Below, in pieces: positions 1 to 9,708 of a DNA stretch of 64,000 bases. The stretch spans positions 1,617,501-1,681,500 of the forward strand of contig JACGCM010001011.1 in NCBI GenBank assembly GCA_014058105.1, read 5' to 3'. The DNA comes from Kingdonia uniflora (taxonomy: Eukaryota > Streptophyta > Magnoliopsida > Ranunculales > Circaeasteraceae). The position numbers and the translations under genes are program-made. The notes under the pieces were generated by a model. That model was not told where the DNA came from. It did not search any database and worked only from the letters and a program-made list of their open reading frames with translations. Numbering within the stretch: position 1 is the first letter of the stretch; each line of letters starts with the position of its first letter.

Positions 1-2400
1 GCGTAGGGAAATTCAATATATCAGAAGAAAGAAATTTCTGGGATGCTTGCTTGTAAATTAATTTTTTTTTATCTTCTATATATAGAGTAAATGAAACACA
101 ATGTTTTTCCCTCATATGTTGCAGTTGTACATAAGCAGGGATAAAAAACCACTCAGGGAAATTTTCCTTTGACCACAGAAAGATGATAATATATCGAGAA
201 AACCTGCATTGTTGTTAAAAAGGTTGTAGTCATGTATCAAAATATTTCCAAAGTCTCCAAATGTGCTGAACTAACAGCTAATAAGCATTTTAAAATATCA
301 GTAATTATTTGGTAATAGCAATGAAGATCCAATTTTTACTCATGAAATGAGTTATACCTCACAATCTTGTACATTATATGTAGCACAAAACTATTGAATA
401 TTGAGATTGAGAAAATATCGCAAGAAATCCTTCACTCAAAGCAAAAAACAAAAACAAAATAATTTTATAGATGTGGGATTCGCTGGCAGACTTGGTCACT
501 ATCGCACAAAGTTGGGAGTTAATCATATTAAGTCTCTAAAACACTGTTGTGAAGTTTTTTATTCACGATAAGTTTGAGTCATCGACGTATGCTGAAGCCA
601 GTTCAACACTGCCTTTATGCATGTATCTAACATCGAGTTATTCTCCTGGGCAGACCAACTGTTGTTGCTTCAGAATGCTGATCAAAACTTTTGAATCTAT
701 GTAAATTTCGGCATTTTAATACTCTACTTGTCATGCTAGTTTTACCCCCAATAAGGTCCAACTGCCCTTTACCTCTGCCTCTTATTTACCTCAACCTTTC
801 CGTCTTTAAACTAGTTTCTGTGGCAACGCCTCAAATTATATTTTTTATCCTAACTTCTAAATAAAATTTTAGTATTCTTGAACTTAAATAGTTTAATAGA
901 ACATTTAAATTTCTAATAGAAATTTGAGATGGATAAATTTAAATCAAAACTTAAAGAAACAAAGAGATTACACATTGCTACTTACATCGGCATGTATGTT
1001 GGTTAAAACATTGTGAGCAAACTACGTTATATAGAACACACATAGGATGTCTGATCCAATCAATCTTGTTCAAGGTTTAATTTGATTGTTTGAAATTTTA
1101 TATTTTGAGATTGAAATTTTCTCACAAAAAAATATGATGAGATTGAATAAGAGGAACATATAGCAACAGATAAACTTAAGAGTTCTATTGAAGAATATGG
1201 GGAAAATCATTGTGAAAGGAAAAAATGTACTGAGGGACGAATTAGACGTTGCAGAAAGAAAATGTTAGTGTCACATGGTTAGCTCACATTCTTAATGTTC
1301 CGTATTTCACATAGAGTATGCTTCTACCTTTCTATCTTTTAAATGATCTATATGTCATTAGAATCAACAAACTTATTTAAAGTGCAAGTTGGAATTAAAA
1401 CTCATTCTTAACGATAATTCGGATGTCTTATGCTTTGCTAGTTGGTACACCGTGCCCGACACATATGTTAAGTAATGATTACAACCTGTTCCACAATGCA
1501 AAGTGTTTTTATTCTTGCATAACTTAAGACGACTTTGGCTAATATATTATGTTAATGCAATTAGCTAATATTGTCGTGTCATCTAACATTGTCATGCGAC
1601 TATTTATCCGCTGAAATTGTCACATCACATGAGTCCCACATGGTGTATTATATGCTTTAAAGACACTTTCGAAAGCCTTCAATGTCTATGTGTACCTTTT
1701 TTGTGTGGAAAGTATGCCAATATGTACCCGCTGACCAAATAAAAACAAATCTTTATTTGATGCAAACCTCACAATCTTATTGACTTATACAATTTATGTA
1801 AGAGAAAAATATCAAAAATGGACATCAAAAAAATATTGCAAGAAATCCATTGCTCCCAACCAAATAACGCAAATCTTATACAAGTGGAGTTTGCTGGCAG
1901 ACTTGGTTGCTAAAGCATTTAATTGGAATATATATATCGTTTCAAGCTAGTCTCTAAACACTCTGATGTGAAAGTTTAAAAATTTTAAGTCACAGAGGTA
2001 TGTTGAAACTAGTTTGTCACTGGCTCACTGCCTTTATGCATCAATGCATGTCTATAATAGTAAGAGTTATATCCCAGGACAGACCAACTGTTGTTACTTC
2101 GAATTATGCTGATTAAAGCAGCTGAATATGTGCAAGTTCCCCACATTTTCATACTCTAATTGTCTTGTTAATTTCACCCGGCAATGAAGTCTAAGTGATA
2201 TGCAACAGGTACTCACCATACACTTATTTGAAACCCTTCGGCATTATCACTTAATTTTTTTCTTTCCAAAAACCTCATCACGTGGTAATGGGTGTAATGC
2301 AATTGGCTTATATGTTCTTAAACAGATACCACTATTCAGAAGCCATCACCATTCTAGATCCATCTCTTGATCGATTCCTACATCCCTCATAAGGTCCGAT
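1..2400. other. Spacer without recognisable gene
   Basis: AT-rich sequence with no reading frame of note on either strand. Its only visible structure is the diverged direct duplication listed separately. The last ~100 bases before 2411 may belong to the 5' part of the kinase pseudogene, but no family motif supports this. Confidence 0.6.
360..2170. repeat. Diverged direct duplication (about 360-760 and 1765-2170)
   Basis: Two ~400-bp blocks in the same orientation keep the same order of landmarks: a CACAATCTT start, GCAAGAAATCC, TTTGCTGGCAGACTTGGT or a variant, CTGCCTTTATGCAT, and CAGACCAACTGTTGTT. They are separated by ~1 kb. Substitutions and indels are frequent, so the duplication is old. 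No transposon ends or coding sense were found in either copy. Confidence 0.65.
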
Positions 2401-2410
2401 GGGTTATCAA

Positions 2411-2570
2411 AATATGGGGACTCAAAATGAGTACAGCTACATGAGGGAACTTGCTAGGCTTCCTAAAGAATTTCACTATGAAGACCTCAAAATATGGGGA
2501 CTCAAAATGAGTACAGCTACATGAGGGAACTTGCTAGGCTTCCTAAAGAATTTCACTATGAAGACCTCAA
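2411..2570 (+). repeat. 80-bp perfect tandem duplication in the kinase pseudogene
   Basis: Positions 2411-2490 are repeated at 2491-2570 with no difference seen. The unit encodes the juxtamembrane stretch ending in LPKEFHYEDLK. Since 80 is not a multiple of three, the duplication alone breaks the reading frame. The perfect identity indicates a recent event. Confidence 0.9.
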
Positions 2571-3373
2571 AACAGCCAATAATGATTTCCGAGCTGAAGA
2601 TAAGCTCGGTAGCGGCTCGCTGGACACTTGGATTTAATTTTCCAGGGAGGGATGGTGTCACTGGTCGATTCCTATCTTGGAAATTAAGGTACAAGGTTGC
2701 AGTTGATGTTGCTCGGGCTCTCGTGTACCTTCATCACGATTGCTGGCCGCGCATCTTAGATCTCGATATTAAACCAGAGAATATTCTACTTGATGACGAT
2801 CTTGAAGCAGTTGTTTCAGATTTTTCAGCTTTCTAAGCTGATGAATAAAGATGAGAATGAAGTTCATACAAAAATAATTAGGGGGACAACTGGGTACATG
2901 GCACCTGAACGGTTTTTGGGAATTTGGATCTTGGATAAAAGTGATATTTATAGCTATGGTAAGGTACTTTTCGATTTATTCTTTGGCCGCGATATTTTTG
3001 CTTGGACCAAACTGGAGATGATATTTACATCAAGGGTGGTAATTCAGCACTGGAACAGTGAACCTTTCATGCCTTTATGTGGGGAAATTAACACAAAAGA
3101 ATCTTGTGGATTTGATAGATAAGAGACTGATGGAAGACCGTACGTTTGTTGAGTTAGAAGTGTACACTTTAGTACATGCGGCACTATGTTGCCTTGACGA
3201 AGACCCTAAGAAAAGGCCAAGTGATATGCAACAACTCCATCTGCTTGAGGCGGAGAAGCTAGATGGAATTGGAGACATGGTTGACATATTTTCTAGTGAA
3301 TTTTATAGGAAATTAGAAGTCTCCTTAAGGGACATATTCTGCTCGCAAATCGCTTCCAAAATTAGGTACATCT
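2431..3373 (+). pseudogene. Receptor-like protein kinase pseudogene (At5g20050-like)
   Basis: Remains of a plant receptor-like Ser/Thr kinase, normally a plasma-membrane signalling protein. In order one can read LPKEFHYEDLK, the start of the glycine loop (KLGSG), the catalytic-loop region LDLDIKPENILLDDD, VVSDF, the activation segment TTGYMAPERF, the αF region KSDIYSYGKVL, and a C-terminal PKKRPSDMQ. Three frames are needed, with shifts near 2830 and between 3050 and 3110. The N-lobe is deleted: the glycine loop runs straight into SLDTWI, so the catalytic Lys and αC Glu are missing. The usual HLD is DLD and DFG is lost at the frameshift. The wording resembles the family of Arabidopsis At5g20050. 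The 3' end is cut by Copia-1. It cannot make an active kinase. Confidence 0.85.
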
Positions 3374-3804
3374 TGTTAATAACAATCTGCATGAACAAAT
3401 AAACACCTTTTAAGGAGATGATCGAGTCTAGTGTATACGCACTATCTCCTTAAGACAGATTCACCCCTGCCACAGTGTTTTACAGGAATGTAGGCCTCTG
3501 TCTCCCAGGATACAATGATTAGTTGCAGAGAGAAGAAGGAGACATGGTTGACATATTTTCTAGTGAATTTTATAGGAAATTAGAAGTCTCCTTAAGGGAC
3601 ATATTCTGCTGGCAAATCGCTTCCAAAATTAGGTACATCTTGTTAATAACAATCTGCATGAACAAATAAACACCTTTTAAGGAGATGATCGAGTCTAGTG
3701 TATACGCACTATCTCCTTAAGACAGATTCACCCCTGCCACAGTGTTTTACAGGAATGTAGGCCTCTGTCTCCCAGGATACAACGATTAGTTACAGAGAGA
3801 AGAA
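3271..3804. repeat. 267-bp tandem duplication across an LTR/host junction
   Basis: Unit 3271-3537 is repeated at 3538-3804 with about three differences. Each unit holds ~103 bp of flank plus the first 164 bp of the Copia-1 LTR. The duplication therefore happened after the insertion. The full LTR starts in the second copy at 3641. Confidence 0.9.
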
Positions 3805-4338
3805 AACACTTCTATCTCTCTACCAAACGAACCTTGATTGCATATGTTTTTCTCTCTTGAAAATGACTCAAGAAAAACTCTAAAAAACTGATGATAATAA
3901 TTGAAAACGAAGTTGGGTTATATAGAGCATATGTGACTCTTCACCAAGGGTTGCACCTCAAGTCAGTGCCTCTTCACCAAGAGTCACACCTTAAGGTACG
4001 TCTCTTGGAAACACCCCAACTTGCACCTCAAACCCAAAAAAATGAGTAAGTGTTCCAAGGAATCCCCATGATCCTAAGGCCCAATCATATACTTATAATA
4101 ATAAGTGGGTTCCTAGGTCGAACAAGCCCATGGGTAGCCCATGCACCCAAGCTAATTTGCACACATGGGTCGCACATGCGCGTGCGGCCCACCAACTCTC
4201 ACACACATCACAATAAGTTAAGTGTTAAACTTGCTTATATAGTAGAGTTGAGCTTTCCTCATATCCAATGTGAGACTAAACACTTAGTTCTACCATTCAA
4301 GCCAAAAAGAAACCAAAGTTTTTTTGTATTTTCTAATA
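3641..4338 (-). repeat. Copia-1 3' LTR
   Basis: 698 bp, the same length as the LTR at 15541-16238. It begins TGTTAATAAC and ends TAATA instead of AACA. The polypurine tract AAATGTGGGGA (minus strand) lies just inside its right edge at about 4341-4352. Confidence 0.9.
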
Positions 4339-4953
4339 AATCCCCACATTTGAATGGTAACAGACAAACTAATTTTTTTATAGAGAAAATCAGGGAATGG
4401 TCCTGCATCGAGAGAGGTGTCTTGTGGACTTAAACCTTCCCTAGTGAATAACAATCAGATTTACGCTGATTAGTGAACATATGTCTTGAACTGTCAGCTT
4501 TAGTGTAAACCAAGACAATAGTCTTCACACAGTACATTTCCAAACGCAATCGGCTCTCACAGTAATGTTTAATTCGGCCCTGAACAAAACCTCGGATTCA
4601 TGAGTGCTCTTAGAAAATTTTGCCATATGAAATTATCATGGAAGCGACCCCACCTCACACTCACATAGGTGATTGCCTATTAAGAGTACCTTGTCGTACC
4701 CCACTTGTAAATACAAGGCATATGAATCATTAAAAGTTCAGAGAACTTACCCTAAAAATCGCTACAGGTTGCACTGTTCACATCATGGAATGAGCATGAG
4801 TTAAGATCTTCTAGTGCTCATGCTGAGTAACTCACAACTAGTTGTCCTATTTAAACATAGATCATGGAATCTCCAATCAACTAGGTTAGGTTTCTGCTGA
4901 GGTTAACTCATAGTTAAAGGCTTTAAGCCCATTCTCCTCGATGTGGAAAATAC

Positions 4954-5266
4954 TTACATTTTTGCCAACCCTTTTATAAATGGATCTGCTAGGTTGTCAC
5001 TTGACTTCACAAAGTCAATGGATATAACTCCACTTACAAGTAATTTCTTTACAGTATTATGTCTGCGACGTATATGTCGTGACTTACCGTTATAGACATT
5101 ATTCTTTACCCTTGCAATAGCTTCTTGATTATTACAATGGATACATAAGGCAGGTACTGGCTTTAGCCACATAGGATTATCCTCTAAAAACTGTCGAAGC
5201 CACTCAGCTTCATCTCCCACTAAATCTAGAGCAACAAACTCTGATTCTATAGTCGATCGAGCTATG
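4954..5266 (-). pseudogene. Copia-1 RNase H, C-terminal part
   Basis: Minus-strand reading gives the end of a copia RNase H: GDEAEWLRQFLEDNP, CIHCNNQEAIARVKNN, NGKSRHIRRRHNTVKKLL and SSDNLADPFIKGLAK, closely matching the intact counterpart in element E. The upstream half of the domain lies at 12253-12539. The two were contiguous before A1 inserted at the CTATG target site inside the ARST(I/M)ESEF motif. TKGL has become IKGL. Confidence 0.9.
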
Positions 5267-6374
5267 TGATAGACACATAATATTTACGTGAACAACTCCT
5301 AAATTTATATCTACCTTGTCATTTATTAAATAAATGTGATACTAACAGTACTTTTGTTTGTATTTACAGAAATCGGTCACATGATAAACAAGTCGTACAA
5401 TTTTTCGGTTTTTAACGAAGAACAAGGGTGATACACACCAACAATGATTCTCATTTGAAGTTGTCAACCAAAGGCCCATGCATGGAAGCCTATTGAAGAG
5501 AATTAAATATATATATTATTCTCATGAGTTGTAATGCATGATTTTAGGCATTGTTTAAGGTATTTTATATTAATGGTGATTTTTAGTAACCTTTCCTATA
5601 CTCTATAAATAGGAGGGGAATTCTACTCATGAGAGATCATCTTGATGAGTATAAATCAAAGTTCATAGTAATAAAGCTTATTCTTTCTCTTGTTCTTGTC
5701 TTTTAATTTTATAGTAGTAATAGTAGTATGACAACGATCAAAGGGATGAGTAGCTAATCTTCTTAGCTAAGGCTAGAGGAAGCTCTACCCAATGTAGCCT
5801 TAGTGTAGATTGTGTAGCTTAGTTAGAGTAATTACCTTCTCTTTATCCTGAAATTTTACATATTTGTATTCCTTCGTCCTATGCTTGACCATAACTAGGA
5901 TTATGATGAATAATGAATCTATGTAATCATCTTGTTGGACCATAACAAGATAGGTTAGGAACATGGAGAAGAGAACATAATCCATACTTATCAACCAGAC
6001 CATGGTTGAGTAAGTTGGTTTATGGGTAGTTCCCGATTACTAAATCTATTATATTTTTTGATGTATTGCATATGCCCGACCAAGGATATGCGATACGGGA
6101 ACTCGTAATTTACTTTAATTATTTATGCTATTTAAGGGTTTTAAAGGGTGTAGAAGAATCGATGTCTTGGTTTCCAGTCTAATTTATCTTGTAATTTGTT
6201 TCGTTCTTCTTTTTATTTCAAAACCTATGCAAACTCGTTGTTATTGAATAAAACTAGTAGCTCGAAGTATAATTTGCACCACAAGTCTCTTGGGATACGA
6301 CCTAGCTTACCCTTGTACTTAACGGTACACCGTGCGCTTATGGGTCTTTTAAGACGTCGGTTTATAATCGATCA
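5267..6374 (+). repeat. A1 5' LTR
   Basis: 1108 bp, starting TGATAGACACATAA and ending ATAATCGATCA. It contains a short (TA)n run near 5508 that is much longer in the partner LTR (near 11367). Confidence 0.93.
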
Positions 6375-6380
6375 AGTTTT

Positions 6381-6398
6381 TGGCGCCGTTGCTGGGGA
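6381..6398 (+). promoter_or_regulatory. A1 primer binding site (tRNA-Asp type)
   Basis: TGGCGCCGTTGCTGGGGA, six bases after the LTR, complements the 3' end of plant tRNA-Asp with one change from the form in B (TGCC). This primer choice is known from Athila-type elements. Confidence 0.88.
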
Positions 6399-7863
6399 CT
6401 AAAGTGCGTTTTATTGAGATGCTATTTTAAGCCAATTTTTCCTTATTTTATGTTATTTTTATTTTTTTTATAGTAAGTTGTATTATAGTGACCGGTAATA
6501 GCATATAGTATTTCTATTATTATCGTTTATCTAGTTTAGTTTTTTTTTTTTTTTAAAAATCGAGTTTTTGGCGCTACAGTAGCTTTGAAGTCTGTCTCTG
6601 AATGTTTCACCGTTTTTGATCTTCTATACTTCATAGTTGGGGAAAACGTTTGCTACGAAAGTTTTAGATAATTCAAAACCCTTTTCCGAATTGCTATAGA
6701 TCATATTTTTCTGTCTTGTCGTTTGTGAGTTACAGCGTTTTGAAAAAGTAGTACAAAAATAGTCTCCCTTAAGGGCACCGCTGTACATTCATCATCTGTT
6801 TTGAGCATTAAGGAAGCTAAATTAAAGAAAACTTCCTTCTTGAAGATTTTACCTTTCTGAATTATCTTTCCAAATTGATATTATTGAATATTCTCTCTCA
6901 GCCGAGTTGATAGATATGCGCATTTAAAAATCAGGACATCATAGACTACAATAAACTTGGAAATTGAATTAATATTGTTGTCGCAAGTTTACTAATCATT
7001 TTTCTATTGTTTTGCAGGATAGTCACAAAGTTAGAAACGAGACGGACAATACATAAAGCTGAAAGCATCATCAAATCCATCCTTCTTGTGCCCCCAAGTG
7101 AAGGGGCACTTCCTTCTTTCGCCCCCTAAGTGAAAGGGCGGCCACAACTATACCGGGAAATACTTCCCATAAGTTGGTACTTCCAAAAATTTGACATCTA
7201 GAAGGGGTTCATATCTGCTCCGCCCCGGCACTAGGATCATAAAGTCGTGTGGACTGTGCAAATACACTCTACTCTAATAAAATTTTTGTTGTGGTTGGAT
7301 TGACCTATTGCTGTGTTTAATATTCTTTTTCATTCCAACATTAGTAAAGGTAAAAACTGTTAGAGACTTGAGGGATTTCATCACCCAAAAAGCTTTCCAA
7401 CAAGTGGGACCATCCATTAGGGATACGAAGAAATTCGTATCACACGAAAATTAAACGTCCTGGACCTCAAATTTACTGTTAATAAAAAAAAGTAGCAAGA
7501 TTCCCGCGGGATTTCATCACCCAACGGATAGGAGTAACGAACCGGGGTAGAAAGACGGGTTCATAGGATACGGCCCCAGCCTAACGCTACGAAATACTGG
7601 TTGTAGGTTTGCGACGTCACCGATCCGAGTGCTGACGTACGATAAGGCGACTCGCTCAGGCGTGAGAATTGAACATCTACTTTAAGATGGTACTAGTATA
7701 GTGACGCAGGGGAGTATAGAAACCAAAACCTTTTTCCATCCTACCCATTTTGAACATAGAAGAATATAGGGGAGACCTAATTATTAATTCTAAAAAATGT
7801 TGATGTGCTAGAGTTTAGGCTTGATTGGTTATTTATTGCATTGGGTGTTGCTTTTATTTCAAA
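6399..7863 (+). other. A1 structured 5' leader
   Basis: Non-coding 1.46 kb between primer site and first ATG. Blocks conserved with A2 and B are the palindrome GCTACAGTAGC (6573-6583), the hairpin GTGCCCC/GGGGCAC with loop CAAGTGAA (7088-7109), CGCCC/GGGCG with TAAGTGAA in the loop (7120-7140), GATACGAA/TTCGTATC closed by GAAA (7422-7441), ACGTCA/TGACGT (7614-7638) and CTCGC/GTGAG (7651-7666). GGATTTCATCACCCAA occurs twice, near 7374 and 7506. Likely roles are RNA packaging, dimerisation or translation; this is inference. Confidence 0.75.
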
Positions 7864-9708
7864 ATGTCATACATGCAAGAACATTGGAATCCATACAGCT
7901 CACAATTCGACATCCCGCAATAACCTCATAATCATTTTCAATCATGGGATCACCAAAAATCTCAATACATGGAACCTTTCTAATCTCATTCATATATGCA
8001 GGCCCATCAGTCCGTTCAGTCATTCAATCAGTTCCCACCTAATCCACCCAAACCATCTTTGGAAGATACCCTTACTCTCTTCATGCAACAATCAATGGAA
8101 AGTTAAAAACAAGTATTGCAATTTCAGCAACAAATGATGCAATTCTAACAATAGACATTGGTGAATCAAACTTCTACGACCCAATCTATTTATAGATTAG
8201 AGACTCAGAAAACTCAGTTGTCAACTATGTGGAGTGAAATAGAGTATGAAAAACTTCTAAACAATGAAGAAGAACAATCCGAAGTTAAATCCCCTTGTAA
8301 TTTAGAAATAGATGAATTCAAGCGTAATCAAGGAATGTTTTCTCCGTGGGGTGAATGGATACCATATTGTGAGACAGATTTAGAAGATGAATATTTAAAG
8401 GTCGACGATCCTATGTCACAAGAAGATCTTGAAGAAGCCCTCCAAATTCAACCATCGATGTCACCATCCATAATTTCATTTACCCAATAAATTGTTTCGA
8501 GGAAACTATGACAGAGACTGAATATTTTTCCCTCTCCTCTAATGATTTTTCTGACAATGATGATGACGAGATAAAATATGAATATATGGAATCACCATCT
8601 CATTATACGATAATTTGCGAGGAATTTGTAGATTATGATATTTGTACCAAAGTCAAGAAATTAGAAATTGTTGAACCTGTTGCAGATGTTATCAACTTGT
8701 CATTTCCTTCTCAGTCTCCTTATGAGTCACTTCAGCCTTGCCTTGAGCCACGTCCACCTGACACAAATTATAATGTTGGAAACCAGTGGTGGACGACCAT
8801 TCTTTGCAGGATATACCACTATTATTAGGGGCTGATTATGTTTTGGTTACTCATTCACCAACCACACCTATACCTATGCCTACATCTCCATTTCATGAGC
8901 CTAATGGGGGTACCATGACCATAAATGATTTTGAGGACTTGTACAGAGATAATTCTTGTTGTATTTCTATTAATGAATGTTTAAATTATTTTGAGGACTC
9001 GAATGATCCTGAGATTCGTGAAATGGTACAATCATTAGCATCTAAAAATACGTTTCAACTTGGCCATGTTCCTAAGCCAATGAATATCCACGTCAATGGT
9101 CAGGATGAGTCCCTTGAGATAAGTTAAGATTTTAGGCACATAAATTTTAAATGTTTATTAGAGTCAATTGTTCTCCGATCCCCACATCCAAAAATATGTT
9201 ATATAGTTTTTCTTCTACTAAAAGAAAATATCTTTTTAAAAAATTATAATTTTGGGGATGCCTCACGGACTTGCTTTGTCAGAACCACCTATCACATTTT
9301 TTGGAATATCAACGATAACATGGGGGCTTTGAAAATTTTCAAAAAAAAATCTTTCCAGGAAAATTGAGTTTTGAATCTAGTACATTTTCAGGGATGAATA
9401 CTTGTATACCAATCTTTTTATTTACTGCAACATGTAGTAATCATATGATTGTATTGAAAATTTGGAAGGAAAATATGTTCCCTGGGTATGTATTTGCTTT
9501 ATCTTGCAGAAAATGGTTTTTCTTGATTTGTCTAAAATTTTCAACTTGGAATCATCAAATAATAGGCAAAGTTGTTAGAAAAAATCTTTTTCATAAAGAA
9601 TCAACTTTAAACTCTCTATGGTTTTTACATAATATATTTGCCCAATTAAGGGCTAATATTAAGGATCACCATTCATGTGTTATCTGGTTTTTGAAAGAAA
9701 ATTTGTAA
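7864..9708 (+). pseudogene. A1 gag-like reading frame, broken
   Basis: The ATG at 7864 starts the same frame as in A2. The first ~130 codons read like the C-terminal part of Athila-type Gag: a Gln- and His-rich stretch, SLEDTL with FMQQS, a Gln-rich coiled-coil-like run and a RLETQ segment. Then follow a conserved SPWGEW block, an acidic stretch (NDDDEIKYEYM), a TINDFEDLYRDNS block and a hydrophobic tail (IPIFLFTAT). At least five stops in the N-terminal part sit at codons that are Gln in A2 (CAA or CAG to TAA or TAG). Frame changes near 8490, 8800 and after 9127 break the rest. The region after the Gag-like part matches no family I know. Close homologues lie at 52198-54042 and 26357-28053. 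Confidence 0.7.

Noticed and set aside
6381..6398. tRNA-like words near the LTRs as tRNA genes
   Set aside because: They are primer sites of 13-18 bases only; no cloverleaf surrounds them.
6196..6402. 68-codon open frame starting MFRSSFYFKT in A LTRs (also in the other A LTRs)
   Set aside because: It recurs only because the LTRs are copies, runs across the LTR end into the primer site and has no protein family feature.
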